Position numbers and translations under genes: made by a program. DNA of 64,000 bases from Opitutales bacterium (GTDB lineage: Bacteria > Verrucomicrobiota > Verrucomicrobiia > Opitutales > JABSRG01): assembly GCA_028280845.1 (NCBI GenBank), contig JANQKZ010000031.1:1-64000 (forward strand), read 5' to 3'. The notes beneath the pieces were generated by a model. The model was not told the origin of the DNA, ran no database searches, and worked only from the letters and a program-made list of their open reading frames with translations. The stretch's first letter is position 1; the number at the start of each line of letters is the position of its first letter. Below, one piece after another: positions 53,679 through 64,000 of the stretch.

Positions 53679-54656
53679 TTAGTATGGGGCCCATCCGGGT
53701 TTTTCAGGGGGAGCCAGCCCTTGAGCTTCATAGGCGGTCTTAAAATGCATCTTGGCCACCTGCCTAAGTAGCTCCCGGCCCCCTCTCTCAAAAATATCAA
53801 TCGCTTGCTGCTTTACTCCCGCTCCAGCCCCCTTGAGCAGGCTCTCCCCTGTGAGGTCGTTCAGCTTTTTCATCTGCCGCAGAAACTCAGCGCGCGCAAT
53901 TACCGAGGCCGCCGCCACAACTGGATCCGCTTCCGCCTTGGTCTGCATTTTGAGCTCAAATCCCTCGCGGTCCTTCACATGTTTCTGTGTGAGAGGTTTC
54001 TTGGAAAACTGGTCCACCATCCCCCAGGGGACAGCCCATTCATCGAGGGCCGCATTGAGCGACTTTCCATGTAGCCACGCCAGGAGCAGGTTGAGATTGG
54101 CTTTGGGTTTGCCCATTAATTCATTGTAGCGGGCCATCCCACAAAATGAGACTTTTGCGACAGCCCCGTCGGTCTCCTTGATCAGTTTTTCCAGTTTAAG
54201 AATCTTGGTATCGGCAATTTTTTTGGAATCCTGAAGCCCGGCCTCCACCCACGTGCGCACCATATCTCCATCCGCAATGACCGTGGCGGACACCAGTGGC
54301 CCAAACAAATCCCCCTTGCCCGATTCATCCACCCCGGCATGGGGCTCATAATATTCGGGGTTATAAAATTCCTCATACCCCAGACGGGGCTCGCCGGTGA
54401 TCTCGGCCTCCAGGATATTCTGAACAAAGTCCTCGGTGTTTTTCCCCTGGATCACCAACTTTCCGCTCGTATAGCCAACCACATTTACGCGCTCGCCTTT
54501 AAAGGCGAACTGGGCGTAATCCACCTCGTAAGGCTCCCAATCCCGCAGGTTCAAAAGGTCGTCCAACTTTTGCATCTGGGCCTCATTCAATTTAAGGGTA
54601 TAAATCGTCTTCTTCTTAGGCCCCGAATCTTCCGTCTTTTTTTTCTTAGCTGCCAT
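53679..54656 (-). CDS. rnhC: Ribonuclease HIII
   Basis: 325 aa with TBP-like N-terminal domain and HAGVDESGKGDLFGPLVSATVIADGDMV. Confidence 0.92.
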   Translation of the reverse strand: MAAKKKKTEDSGPKKKTIYTLKLNEAQMQKLDDLLNLRDWEPYEVDYAQFAFKGERVNVVGYTSGKLVIQGKNTEDFVQNILEAEITGEPRLGYEEFYNPEYYEPHAGVDESGKGDLFGPLVSATVIADGDMVRTWVEAGLQDSKKIADTKILKLEKLIKETDGAVAKVSFCGMARYNELMGKPKANLNLLLAWLHGKSLNAALDEWAVPWGMVDQFSKKPLTQKHVKDREGFELKMQTKAEADPVVAAASVIARAEFLRQMKKLNDLTGESLLKGAGAGVKQQAIDIFERGGRELLRQVAKMHFKTAYEAQGLAPPEKPGWAPY

Positions 54657-54688
54657 TCCCTGTAACGTTTTACGATGATATCGCTAGT

Positions 54689-55786
54689 TTGAAATCCAAG
54701 AGCACCACAACAAAAACGCAATCCGTATCCAACTCCCTTTCCTTTTCTCAGGAGCAGATAAATCACTTCCGAGAACAGCTTCTGGATTGGTATACACGTG
54801 AACAGCGCCCGCTTCCGTGGAGAACGGATCCAAGTCTTTACAAGACCATTCTTTCAGAGTTCATGCTACAACAAACCCAAGTAGCGACGGCCCTCCCCTA
54901 TTTCCACCGTTGGCTGGAAACGTTTCCCACCTTTCAAGCCTTGGCTGATGCGGATGAAGGGCAAGTGCTAAAGCAATGGGAAGGCCTGGGATATTACTCA
55001 CGGGCAAGGAACCTCCATAAACTCGCCAAAACCCTGGTGGAACTCAATGCCCTCCCATCCCAACCTGAAGAGTGGCAAAAACTGCCAGGTATCGGACCCT
55101 ATACGGCAGCTGCCATAACATCTCTCGAGTTTGGGTATCCCTCGGCCGTGGTAGATGGCAATGTGGTGCGGGTACTCACTCGTCTGACCGGCGATGCCAG
55201 GGAGTTTCGGGATTCACCCTCTGCTGCCCGGGCATTAAAGTCTCTGGCTGATTCGCTGTTAGCCAGGGAAAGCCCAGGAGAGTATAATCAGGCCATTATG
55301 GAGCTGGGAGCTACTATTTGCCGGCCAAAATCCCCGCTCTGCACGGTCTGTCCTGTCGTTCAGCTTTGTCATGCGGCTGGGAAGGGAGATCAGGATCGCT
55401 ATCCCCGCTTTACTCCCAAAAGGGTGAAACAGATCACAATCCCTCGCGGCTGGCTCTTCGATCCAGAGACACGATCTATGCTACTTCATAAAATTCCTTC
55501 CGATGCGAAGCGACTGGCCGGACAGTACCAAATCCCGGCGCTTGCCGACCTAGGCCTCCAGCTTCCCCTTCGGGACCCGGTTTTAAAGCGAAAACGAGGC
55601 ATCAGTAATCAGCAAATTACGGAGCCCATATTTAAATATTCCGCAGATTCAGTTCGCAGAACCATCCCAGACACGCAGTGGGTCCCCGTGGAGAAACTGG
55701 ACGAGATCGTGATCAATGGCCCACACCGCAAATGGATTCAACACCTGCTTGAAGCGGAAGGCTACCCTAACAAATCTTCAAGGTAG
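54689..55786 (+). CDS. mutY: A/G-specific adenine glycosylase
   Basis: 365 aa; RPLPWRTDPSLYKTILSEFMLQQTQVATALPYFHRW; Fe-S motif CRPKSPLCTVCPVVQLC; TTG start. Confidence 0.94.
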   Translation: MKSKSTTTKTQSVSNSLSFSQEQINHFREQLLDWYTREQRPLPWRTDPSLYKTILSEFMLQQTQVATALPYFHRWLETFPTFQALADADEGQVLKQWEGLGYYSRARNLHKLAKTLVELNALPSQPEEWQKLPGIGPYTAAAITSLEFGYPSAVVDGNVVRVLTRLTGDAREFRDSPSAARALKSLADSLLARESPGEYNQAIMELGATICRPKSPLCTVCPVVQLCHAAGKGDQDRYPRFTPKRVKQITIPRGWLFDPETRSMLLHKIPSDAKRLAGQYQIPALADLGLQLPLRDPVLKRKRGISNQQITEPIFKYSADSVRRTIPDTQWVPVEKLDEIVINGPHRKWIQHLLEAEGYPNKSSR

Positions 55787-56727
55787 CGCCTGGATGCCAC
55801 GATCGCCTCAGGGGTTAAGCGGGGGCTCAGTTCCAGAATGAACCGATGCTTGGCGGGGTCCAGATAGCGCTTCAACCGCGAGTAATCAATGGTCCCCATG
55901 CCGAGGGGCATATGATCTTTCCCAGTTAGATCGACATCGTGAAGGTGAAATCCGGCCAGGTGATCGATATTGGTGGACAACAATTCCTCATGATCAATCA
56001 CCCCTTGCAGGTGCTTGATCTGGGCGTGCCCAAAATCATGCCAGTAGCGCACACGGTCGGTTTCACCGATACCCTTAAGGTAATCGGGAAACTCACGATC
56101 GAGGGGTAGCTCTAACAAACTCTCCCGGTTTTCCAGGCAAAGATAAACATCCTTTTCCTCCGCCAGCTCCAGCAAATCATGCATGCCTTTCTGGAGTCTT
56201 GGCATCAGGCGCTTAGATTTCCCTGCCATGGTCTTCAACACCCGCTTCAGTTCCTTCTGATATGCCTCATCCTCCTTGAGGTGAGTGATATCTTTCCCTT
56301 CCTCGTCCAAAACTTGCTCCTCGAGCTCATTCAGTTTTCTGTGCGGTTTTCCCCAAAAGAAATAGGCACTTCCCGAATGCATCACAACATGACGAGCGCC
56401 TACCTGACAGGCAAACTCCAGAGATTTCCGCGAATAGGTATTCCAGAGGGTGCGTTCACCATGCCCAGGGGCCGTGGGTTGATAAAAGTTGGGGGCAGCG
56501 TGCTGCACACCAGAGGGAAGCGGACAGAAATTGTGTGTGCTGGAAATTTTGATGATGCCTTCCTCAAAGGCCCTCAAAATCCCGCTCACCAGCGTCATGC
56601 GAATCCCATGGCTCAACTCCACGTATTCAAACCCCAACTCCCGGAGTTCCACAATCATCTCATATCCGTCGATGTGCCGGGCCGAATTCCAGCAGCTTGA
56701 AACCGAGATGATAGCGTCTTCTCTCAT
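55762..56727 (-). CDS. Sugar phosphate isomerase/epimerase (xylose-isomerase-like TIM barrel)
   Basis: 321 aa; GARHVVMHSGSAYFFW; YLCLENRESLLELPLDREFPDYL; RYWHDFGHAQIKHLQG. Confidence 0.8.
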   Translation of the reverse strand: MREDAIISVSSCWNSARHIDGYEMIVELRELGFEYVELSHGIRMTLVSGILRAFEEGIIKISSTHNFCPLPSGVQHAAPNFYQPTAPGHGERTLWNTYSRKSLEFACQVGARHVVMHSGSAYFFWGKPHRKLNELEEQVLDEEGKDITHLKEDEAYQKELKRVLKTMAGKSKRLMPRLQKGMHDLLELAEEKDVYLCLENRESLLELPLDREFPDYLKGIGETDRVRYWHDFGHAQIKHLQGVIDHEELLSTNIDHLAGFHLHDVDLTGKDHMPLGMGTIDYSRLKRYLDPAKHRFILELSPRLTPEAIVASRRYLEDLLG

Positions 56728-56749
56728 ATATGGGATCCTGAAAACAAAA

Positions 56750-56785
56750 AAGCTTTTCCCGCTCGTAAAAGCAAAGGAAAAGCTT
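56750..56785 (-). terminator. Rho-independent terminator downstream of rpsU
   Basis: AAGCTTTTCC...GGAAAAGCTT followed by TTTTTGTTTTC on the minus strand. Confidence 0.8.
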
Positions 56786-56820
56786 GATTAGCAAAAGTTT
56801 ATAAAGTCTATAGAAGACGC

Positions 56821-57021
56821 TTATTGATTGATGTAACGCTGCCGGATCATGTTGTTAAAGGCAGCCATCTTATTTTTCCGGCGCTTAATCTCGGAAGGCT
56901 TTTCAAAATAACGCTTCGCCCGCACATCACGGATCACACCTTCACGGTCGAGACGCTTCTTTAACCGGCGCAGTGCGCGCTCCATGGGCTCTCCTTTACG
57001 GATTTTTACTTCAATGGACAT
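56821..57021 (-). CDS. rpsU: 30S ribosomal protein S21
   Basis: MSIEVKIRKGEPMERALRRLKKRLDREGVIRDVRAKRYFEKPSEIKRRKNK; internal ATG at 57021. Confidence 0.94.
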   Translation of the reverse strand: MSIEVKIRKGEPMERALRRLKKRLDREGVIRDVRAKRYFEKPSEIKRRKNKMAAFNNMIRQRYINQ

Positions 57022-57086
57022 AACAAATTGGAAACTGGTTTTGGCACAAAGAGGAAGAAGAAGACATAGGATGCCCACTCGGTCAA

Positions 57087-57485
57087 TCAGAATATTTCAT
57101 TTAGGTGGGCGGATTCGGGCCCATTCACGACGGGTGCGTTGACCGATCGAACGTCATTTTGGTCGTCAACAAAGACCAACTGCGGCTGGTGGGTCCGTAT
57201 TTCCTCCTCAGCATACTGGGCGAAGTTGGCGATAATCACTTTATCTCCGGGCTGGGCTTTTCGGGCGGCAGCCCCGTTTAAGCACACCTCTCCCGGTCCC
57301 CCCAAAATGACATAGGTCGAAAAACGCTCGCCATTGTCGCAATTATAGATGTCCACCTGTTCAAACTCCATAAGGTCCGCCGCCTCAATCAGGGCAGGAT
57401 CTAAAGAGATGGATCCTTCATACTTGAGGTTAGCCGAAGTCACGGTTGCCCGGTGGATTTTCGATTTCAACAGGGTGCGGTTCAT
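57087..57485 (-). CDS. panD: Aspartate 1-decarboxylase
   Basis: 132 aa; [54 protein letters not shown] with the G-S processing site. Confidence 0.95.
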   Translation of the reverse strand: MNRTLLKSKIHRATVTSANLKYEGSISLDPALIEAADLMEFEQVDIYNCDNGERFSTYVILGGPGEVCLNGAAARKAQPGDKVIIANFAQYAEEEIRTHQPQLVFVDDQNDVRSVNAPVVNGPESAHLNEIF

Positions 57486-57494
57486 GGTTTCGTA

Positions 57495-58289
57495 TCAAAG
57501 TTGTTGGAATTTCTTTTGAGTATTCAGTTGAGTCGCAAACAAGACGCCCTTCAGCACGAGGTCGGTCTCGATCACATCGAACAGCGCCTCATCTTCAAAA
57601 AGTTTCGAGTACCCTCCGGTCCCAATCACGAAACAGTCCGGGTCATCGTCAAACGCTTCTTTTTTCAGGCGGGGAAGTACTTCCCGAATCAGTCCGACAT
57701 GTCCCAGATACAGACCAGCTTGGATATTGGTAATTGTGGAGCGCCCCAAAGCTTCCTTCATCGCCACAATATCGACGGGGGGCAGTTTAGCTGTATTCAT
57801 CGTCAGCGCCTCCATCGAAATTCGCAACCCAGGCGCAATCACCCCCCCAAGGAAGGACCGATCCTTGCTAATGCAATCGAAGGTCGTGGCGGTCCCCTGA
57901 TCAACCACAATCAGATTCTTGTCAGGATGGGTGCCCAAGGCGCCTACGCAGTTGGCGATTCGATCGGCTCCCACTTCTTCCGGGGATTTTGTCCGTATCT
58001 TTAGTCCGGTTTTTGCACCAGGTTGAAGCACGAAGGGCTTAAGTCCCAGATAGCCCACAATACCATCCACCATCGCCTGGGTTAATGCTGGCACCACGGA
58101 AGCCAGACCGACCGCAGTCAGATGGCCGGGGCTCACTCCCTGCTCTCTTAAGATCTGCAAAAGAAACAGGCCAATTTCATCACTCGTCGCCCGCGAAGTT
58201 GTCGCCTTACGAAATTGAAACCGTAAGCGCCCTTCATCAAAAACACCTCCATGGATCTGGGAGTTCCCTACGTCTAGCGCCAGGATCAT
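57495..58289 (-). CDS. coaX: Type III pantothenate kinase
   Basis: 264 aa; MILALDVGNSQIHGGVFDEG; GADRIANCVGAL; IVVDQGTATTFDCIS. Confidence 0.93.
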   Translation of the reverse strand: MILALDVGNSQIHGGVFDEGRLRFQFRKATTSRATSDEIGLFLLQILREQGVSPGHLTAVGLASVVPALTQAMVDGIVGYLGLKPFVLQPGAKTGLKIRTKSPEEVGADRIANCVGALGTHPDKNLIVVDQGTATTFDCISKDRSFLGGVIAPGLRISMEALTMNTAKLPPVDIVAMKEALGRSTITNIQAGLYLGHVGLIREVLPRLKKEAFDDDPDCFVIGTGGYSKLFEDEALFDVIETDLVLKGVLFATQLNTQKKFQQL

Positions 58290-59140
58290 GACATTAAGCC
58301 CTCTCCATTTTTCGAGTGTTTAGTAAACTTTGTCTGGAATGCGTTATCATCGGTTAGGGGCGCGGTTGAACCGATCGATTTCAATGAAACGTTATCAATC
58401 AACCGGACATCCCCCAGCCGTACTGCCCCAAATCTCCGGTCAAAATGCTCTTCGATGTACTCTACTTCGAAACCCGCTTCGATCAGGCGGGTCTTGACCT
58501 CCTTCAAGCTCAGGCTTGTCCGCAGGATCTGGGGAAAAGCCCCAGCCAGTTGACGATCAGCTTTGCTGAGCAGGGCATTGCGGGAACTGTAAGCTAACCC
58601 ATCCGCTTCTCGGATTGTCGCGCAGCCAATAATTTCGGTTTCTGATAAAAAGGCTTCTGCCATCCGACGAACTAACTCAAGTTGCTGAAAGTCCTTCTTG
58701 CCAAAGTAAGCCCGAGATGCCTGAACCACGTTCAAGAATTTCAGGATAACCGTGAGGACCCCATCAAAATGTCCCGGCCGATGCACCCCTTCCATCATGG
58801 TAGAGAGATCAGATTCGGTAACCCGAAACTGATACCCGTCCGGATACATGTCTTCATAGCTCGGCATGAACACCACATCTATTCCCATCCACTCAGCCAT
58901 TTTTAAATCATCCTCCAGGTTTCCCGGATAGTGGGCCAGGTCTCTGGGATCATTGAACTGAGTTGGGTTTTTGTAGATACTAAGGACGACAAGATCGTTT
59001 TCCTCGCGCGCTCGCTCGAGGAGAAACTGATGACCGGCATGCAAGGCCCCCATCGTCGGGACGAAACCGATGCTGCCTTGGGCCCTGGCAGGGTTTTGCA
59101 TCCAAGCGCGATAAGCGGAAATCGTTTTGATCAATTTCAT
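58286..59140 (-). CDS. panC: Pantothenate synthetase
   Basis: 284 aa; IGFVPTMGALHAGHQFLLERAREENDLVVLSIYKNPTQF. Confidence 0.95.
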   Translation of the reverse strand: MKLIKTISAYRAWMQNPARAQGSIGFVPTMGALHAGHQFLLERAREENDLVVLSIYKNPTQFNDPRDLAHYPGNLEDDLKMAEWMGIDVVFMPSYEDMYPDGYQFRVTESDLSTMMEGVHRPGHFDGVLTVILKFLNVVQASRAYFGKKDFQQLELVRRMAEAFLSETEIIGCATIREADGLAYSSRNALLSKADRQLAGAFPQILRTSLSLKEVKTRLIEAGFEVEYIEEHFDRRFGAVRLGDVRLIDNVSLKSIGSTAPLTDDNAFQTKFTKHSKNGEGLMS

Positions 59141-59931
59141 GACATATAGCTCTCGTCAAGTGTCGGAAACGCCGACTGCTTTACATCCGCCGCAAACTGC
59201 GCAAGGGCGCCTCCGACCAGGCTCGCGCCATCCAGATATTTGCGGACAAAAACAGGATTAAAGTCTTTGGACAGCCCCAACATATCCTGAAGCACGAGAA
59301 CCTGGCCACTGGTTCCCGGACCAGAGCCAATCCCGATCGTCGGAATCGACACGCTTTCCGTGATATTGGTAGCGATCTGTTCAGGAATACATTCCAGGAC
59401 AATGGCGAAGCAACCCGATGCCTCTAATCCCTTTGCCTGGTTCATTAAGCGGCGGGCATCCTCATCTGTCTTTCCCTGGACCCGGTACCCCCCCAAGCCG
59501 TGGATAAATTGCGGGGTTAGCCCAAGATGTCCCATGACGGGAATGCCAGACTCCACAATGTGCTGGACGATGTCGAGATGTCCGTCCGCGCCCTCCAGTT
59601 TTACGGCACTAGCCCCGGCCCGTGACAATCGTTCAACCGCCGTCATGGCCGACTCCAGACCCTTGCGATGGCTCAAAAAGGGCATATCTCCCACGATGAA
59701 GGTTTGAGGAGCTCCCCTTTTAACTGCGCGCACATGCATTTCCATCATATCTAGATCCGCCCCAAGGGTAGATTCTGCTCCATGCATAACCATCGAGGCG
59801 CTGTCGCCGACCAGAATACAGTCAACGGGAGAATCTGCGATCAATCGAGCCGACCAGGCATCATAACTGGTCACCATGGTGATCTTTTCCCCTTTGCGGT
59901 GAGCCCATCTGAAATCGAGAACCGACTTCAT
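59137..59931 (-). CDS. panB: 3-methyl-2-oxobutanoate hydroxymethyltransferase
   Basis: KITMVTSYDAWSARLIADSPVDCILVGDSASMVMHG; ATG at 59931 preferred. Confidence 0.95.
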   Translation of the reverse strand: MKSVLDFRWAHRKGEKITMVTSYDAWSARLIADSPVDCILVGDSASMVMHGAESTLGADLDMMEMHVRAVKRGAPQTFIVGDMPFLSHRKGLESAMTAVERLSRAGASAVKLEGADGHLDIVQHIVESGIPVMGHLGLTPQFIHGLGGYRVQGKTDEDARRLMNQAKGLEASGCFAIVLECIPEQIATNITESVSIPTIGIGSGPGTSGQVLVLQDMLGLSKDFNPVFVRKYLDGASLVGGALAQFAADVKQSAFPTLDESYMS

Positions 59932-60255
59932 CCCGCACCTCCTTCCCTGAAATAGGGCCCAGAAGCCAACTGCTTGCACTCAAGCAGTGGCGAAAACCTT
60001 GTGAATAACTGGAGAATTATCATTGGGCGTACCTGTCGCATAGGATCAAGTCGTCCTTTCTATTCTTTAATTATAGCTGAATTATGGTTGTTTTATCTCA
60101 TTTAAGTCGCAGCCATGTTACAGGTATACGCTTTAATGATGGAGTACTCTTAATTCCCAATGCTGCTACAGGCAATTAGAAATTATTGAGCTTTGGGTAT
60201 AACCTGTGAGCAACAGACGCTTGCAGGTATTCCCCGCCTTTCCTTTCTTAATTTA

Positions 60256-63200
60256 ATGGCCTCCCCTTCATCGACCGATTTTGTCCATTTGCACGTCCAT
60301 ACGGACTACAGTCTTCTGGATGGGTGCTCGCGGACAGACCGCCTGTGTAACCGGGCAAGGGATCTCGGAATGTCGGCTATCGCCATGACCGACCATGGTA
60401 ACCTCTTCGGAGCCATAGACTTCTATAAATCTGCCAAGAAGGCGGGGATCAAACCCCTCATCGGGTGCGAAGTGTATCTCGTGCATGACCACTCGATGCG
60501 GGAGCGCCCAAAACGGGAGCGCAAACGGAGTGATGACATCGACGACGTGCCCGATGACTACATTCCTTCACCAGAGGACTTCCCCAAATACCAGATTCAC
60601 CATAAAGGCCTGATCGCAAAAGACTTCGAAGGTTATCAGAACCTCAGTAAGCTGGTATCCATGGCCCACACCGAGGGGGTCTACTACCGTCCTCGAATCG
60701 GGCTTGAGGAGCTGGCTCAATACAGTAAGGGCCTGATCGGCCTCAGCGGCTGCATGAATGGGGTCGCCCCACAATACCTGATTTATAACAACTACGTCCG
60801 GGCCCGCGAAGTCATTGGACAGTTCATCGATATTTTCGGAAAAGAAAACTACTTCATCGAGCTGCAGGACCACGGCATGCCCTTCCAAAAACGGATTATC
60901 CCGGATCTGCTCAAGCTGGCCAAGGAGTTCGACCTCAAGGCGATTTGCTCAAATGACGTCCACTACGTCTACCGGGAGGACTCCGCCCCTCATGACGCCC
61001 TGCTTTGTATTCAGACGGGAAAACTGCTTTCTGATGAAAACCGGATGAAGTATCCCAGCCAGGAGTTTTATCTCAAAAGCAGAGAGGAGATGGGGCAGAT
61101 TTTCAAAGAAGCTCCGGAGTCTCTCGACAATACCCTGGCCGTGGCCGAGATGGTAGATCTCACGATTCCTTTCAACGAAAACCATTACCCGGTCTTTGAA
61201 AAAACCATTGAGATAGATACCCAAAAAGACAAAGCGACCTTGGATCGGATTCTCGATGTATACACCATTGAACAAAATCGGGTCAACGAACAGAACAACA
61301 AGGAGGAACGCTGTGAACTAAGCCGGGCGCAACGTGACGCCTTCGCCGAAAATGGTTTATTCCTGTTTGACTTGTGCAAGCAGGGGCTGAAAGAGCGGTA
61401 CGAGATCGACTATGATGTTGTCCGGACCACCAAACCTGTCCCTACCCCCGAAGAGACCAAGGAAAATGCCAACCCGCCCAAAAGTGCACAGGAGAGCGAG
61501 GACTTCGACTGGATGGTCTGCAACAAGCTGGACTACGAGTTTGCCATCATAACCGGCACGGGATTTGTTGATTATTTTCTTATCACTTGGGACTTTATCG
61601 ACTGGGCCCGCCGCCAGGGCATCCCCGTCGGCCCCGGCCGTGGTTCCGGAGCAGGCTGCCTCGTATCCTTCCTTTTAAAAATTACAGATATCGACCCCCT
61701 TCGATTCGGTCTGCTGTTTGAGCGTATGCTCAGCCTCGAGCGGGTGTCTCCCCCGGACTTTGATGTCGATTTCTGCATGCGCCGCCGTGACGACGTGGTC
61801 AACTATGTCCGCGACAAATACGGACACGACCGCGTGGCCAACATCATCACCTTCGGCACCTTTGGCGCAAAAATGATTGTCCGTGACCTGGCCCGGGTGA
61901 ACGACATTCCCTATGCCGAAGCAGACCGGATCGCCAAGATGGTGCCTGACGAACTTAATATTTCCCTAGAGGACGCAGTCAACAAATCCGGCGAACTCCT
62001 CACCGAGGTAAACACCAATCCAGTCGCAAACACCATCATCGAACACGGAAAAGTAATCGAAGGCATGGTTCGCAATACGGGGAAACACGCCTGCGGAATC
62101 ATTATCGGTGACCAACCGCTGACTAACCTGGTCCCCGTTACCCTACAGGAGGGGGATCTTACCACCCAGTTTCCCAAGGGTCCGGTGGAAGACCTCGGGA
62201 TGCTCAAAGCTGACTTTCTCGGTTTAAAAACACTGACCGTCATTTCGGATGCCCAGGATAATGTTCGGCGTACGCGTAATCGAGCCGACTTCGATATTGA
62301 AAAGGTGTCTCTGGATGATGAAAACACCTACGCCCTGCTCAATAGTGGGAAAACCACTGGCGTGTTCCAGCTGGAATCTGGTGGCATGCAGGCACTTTGC
62401 CGCCAGATCAGCCTCAGTTCTTTTGAGGAAATCATCGCCTTAATTGCACTCTACCGCCCAGGTCCCATGCAGTTTATCCCCAACTATGTGGCGGGAAAAA
62501 AAGACACCTCGAAAATTGATATCCCACACCCCTTGCTCAAGGAGCTCGTCACCGAAACCTACGGGGTCTTGGTCTACCAGGAGCAAGTCATGGAAGTTGC
62601 GAGGATCATTGCCGGATACACACTCGGCGGTGCGGACATCCTCCGTCGAGCTATGGGGAAGAAGATCGCCTCGGTCATGGCGGAGCAAAAAGAAATCTTT
62701 GTCAGGGGGGCCAAGGAGCAGCACGGCCTCACCAAAGATGATGCCAGTCGCATTTTCCAAATCCTGGAAAAATTTGCCCAATATGGTTTCAATAAGTCCC
62801 ACTCAGCCGCCTATGCCATGCTGAGCTACCGCACCGCCTATTTAAAGGCCAACTTTCCGGTTGAATTCATGGCTGCGGTCCTCTCCAGCGAGCTGGGCAA
62901 CTCTGATAAGGTCGCCCATTTTATCGAAGAATGTGCCTCCATGGGGGTGCCGGTCCTGAGCCCGGACATCAATGAATCCCGTGAACGCTTCACTCCGGTG
63001 ATCAACCCGGACAAGCCACCCATCCATCACGGCACCCTGGTCATCGACGGTGAAATCCGATTTGGGCTGGCCGCCATCAAGGGAGTCGGGGACTCCCCAT
63101 CTCAAGCGATCCTTGAGATTAGAGATAAGGATGGCCCCTTCAGCAGTTTCGACGATTTCCTCAACCGAATTGATTTACGCCAGGTCAATAAACGCACAAT

Positions 63201-64000
63201 AGAGTGCCTCGTAAAGGCTGGGGCATTTGATGGATTAGGGGAGGACCGGTCCGATCTCATTGCTGACCTTGAAGCCGCCATAGGCCGTGCGCAATCCGCC
63301 CAAAAGGACAAGGAGCGGGGGCAATCCGGTTTCTTCGATCTATTGGAAGCCGCTCCTGCCGCCTCACCCGGAAATGGCAATGGCCACCATCGCCCGAATG
63401 GTCCCAGGTTGCCGCAATCGGAAATCCTTAAATTTGAAAAAGAGCTCCTCGGGTTCTATGTGAGCGGACACCCACTCGATAGGTTCGGCAAACTGGCCGA
63501 CGCCCTGAACAGTTTTCAGGGAGAAGACTACAACCAGTTCACGGACCGCACCCCTTATCGGCTCTGTGGCGTAGTTTCCAGCATAGTGAAACGTCTCACC
63601 CGGCGGGACAACAAACCGTGGGCACAATTTGTTCTCTCCACCCGAAAGGCATCCTACCACTTGACTATGTTTAATGATGCCTACGAAAAGATGGGACATC
63701 ACCTGGTCGCGGAGAAACTCGTGGTTGTTCACGGGTCTAGCTCTGTTCGTGACGGGGAGATCTCTCTGCGTGTGAATGAAGTCCATTCCCTCGAGCGGGC
63801 TCTCAATCCGATGATTGAAAAAATCACCTGGGTTCTGAATGGAGGGAAGCTCGAGGAAACCGAAGACTTCCTCAAGGCATTCAGGCAGGACCTTGACACC
63901 AGCCGCGGAGACGTAGCCATCGAGTTTGGATTCCAGCAAAAAAATAAAGCAATCTCCGTTTCTGCCATTGCCGGATCTCTTCGTTGGGGGATTTCACCGG
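60256..64000 (+). CDS. dnaE: DNA polymerase III subunit alpha (partial, runs off the window)
   Basis: [33 protein letters not shown] domain; [42 protein letters not shown]; absent from the ORF track because no stop lies in the window. Confidence 0.97.
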   Translation, partial: MASPSSTDFVHLHVHTDYSLLDGCSRTDRLCNRARDLGMSAIAMTDHGNLFGAIDFYKSAKKAGIKPLIGCEVYLVHDHSMRERPKRERKRSDDIDDVPDDYIPSPEDFPKYQIHHKGLIAKDFEGYQNLSKLVSMAHTEGVYYRPRIGLEELAQYSKGLIGLSGCMNGVAPQYLIYNNYVRAREVIGQFIDIFGKENYFIELQDHGMPFQKRIIPDLLKLAKEFDLKAICSNDVHYVYREDSAPHDALLCIQTGKLLSDENRMKYPSQEFYLKSREEMGQIFKEAPESLDNTLAVAEMVDLTIPFNENHYPVFEKTIEIDTQKDKATLDRILDVYTIEQNRVNEQNNKEERCELSRAQRDAFAENGLFLFDLCKQGLKERYEIDYDVVRTTKPVPTPEETKENANPPKSAQESEDFDWMVCNKLDYEFAIITGTGFVDYFLITWDFIDWARRQGIPVGPGRGSGAGCLVSFLLKITDIDPLRFGLLFERMLSLERVSPPDFDVDFCMRRRDDVVNYVRDKYGHDRVANIITFGTFGAKMIVRDLARVNDIPYAEADRIAKMVPDELNISLEDAVNKSGELLTEVNTNPVANTIIEHGKVIEGMVRNTGKHACGIIIGDQPLTNLVPVTLQEGDLTTQFPKGPVEDLGMLKADFLGLKTLTVISDAQDNVRRTRNRADFDIEKVSLDDENTYALLNSGKTTGVFQLESGGMQALCRQISLSSFEEIIALIALYRPGPMQFIPNYVAGKKDTSKIDIPHPLLKELVTETYGVLVYQEQVMEVARIIAGYTLGGADILRRAMGKKIASVMAEQKEIFVRGAKEQHGLTKDDASRIFQILEKFAQYGFNKSHSAAYAMLSYRTAYLKANFPVEFMAAVLSSELGNSDKVAHFIEECASMGVPVLSPDINESRERFTPVINPDKPPIHHGTLVIDGEIRFGLAAIKGVGDSPSQAILEIRDKDGPFSSFDDFLNRIDLRQVNKRTIECLVKAGAFDGLGEDRSDLIADLEAAIGRAQSAQKDKERGQSGFFDLLEAAPAASPGNGNGHHRPNGPRLPQSEILKFEKELLGFYVSGHPLDRFGKLADALNSFQGEDYNQFTDRTPYRLCGVVSSIVKRLTRRDNKPWAQFVLSTRKASYHLTMFNDAYEKMGHHLVAEKLVVVHGSSSVRDGEISLRVNEVHSLERALNPMIEKITWVLNGGKLEETEDFLKAFRQDLDTSRGDVAIEFGFQQKNKAISVSAIAGSLRWGISP

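Overview
The window looks like a chromosomal segment of a moderately GC-rich Verrucomicrobia/Opitutales-like bacterium; this lineage guess rests on gene content and protein style, with no search run. Conserved blocks: (1) a fused str-S10 ribosomal protein operon on the minus strand (rpsL-rpsG-fusA-rpsJ-rplC-rplD-rplW-rplB-rpsS-[secreted ORF]-rplV-rpsC-rplP-rpmC-rpsQ); (2) rpoC/rpoB/rplL/rplJ/rplA/rplK/nusG/secE/tRNA-Trp/tuf/tRNA-Thr; (3) a TPR-ExbB-ExbD-TonB-like cluster; (4) pntAA/AB/B, lnt, secA, a UDP-glucuronate decarboxylase-like gene, tgt; (5) pabA-nrdR, dprA, nnr, pdxJ, rnhB-rnhC, mutY, rpsU, panD-coaX-panC-panB and a dnaE truncated by the window end. An accessory island at about 9.0-16.9 kb carries a sulfatase, an Nramp transporter, three AT-rich small ORFs each preceded by a shared attC-like repeat (possible integron-cassette relic), a GH28 remnant, a Tat-exported glycoside-hydrolase-like protein and a REPIN-like inverted repeat. 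The main unexplained signal is a family of related palindromes (TGTCAATACACAGTGTATATACAC-like) at three intergenic loci, one of them abutting an orphan ribbon-helix-helix gene, which suggests a small uncharacterised regulon or a mobile palindromic element. A second oddity is a signal-peptide protein gene inserted between rpsS and rplV. All calls are from reading the sequence and the ORF track; no database search was run.
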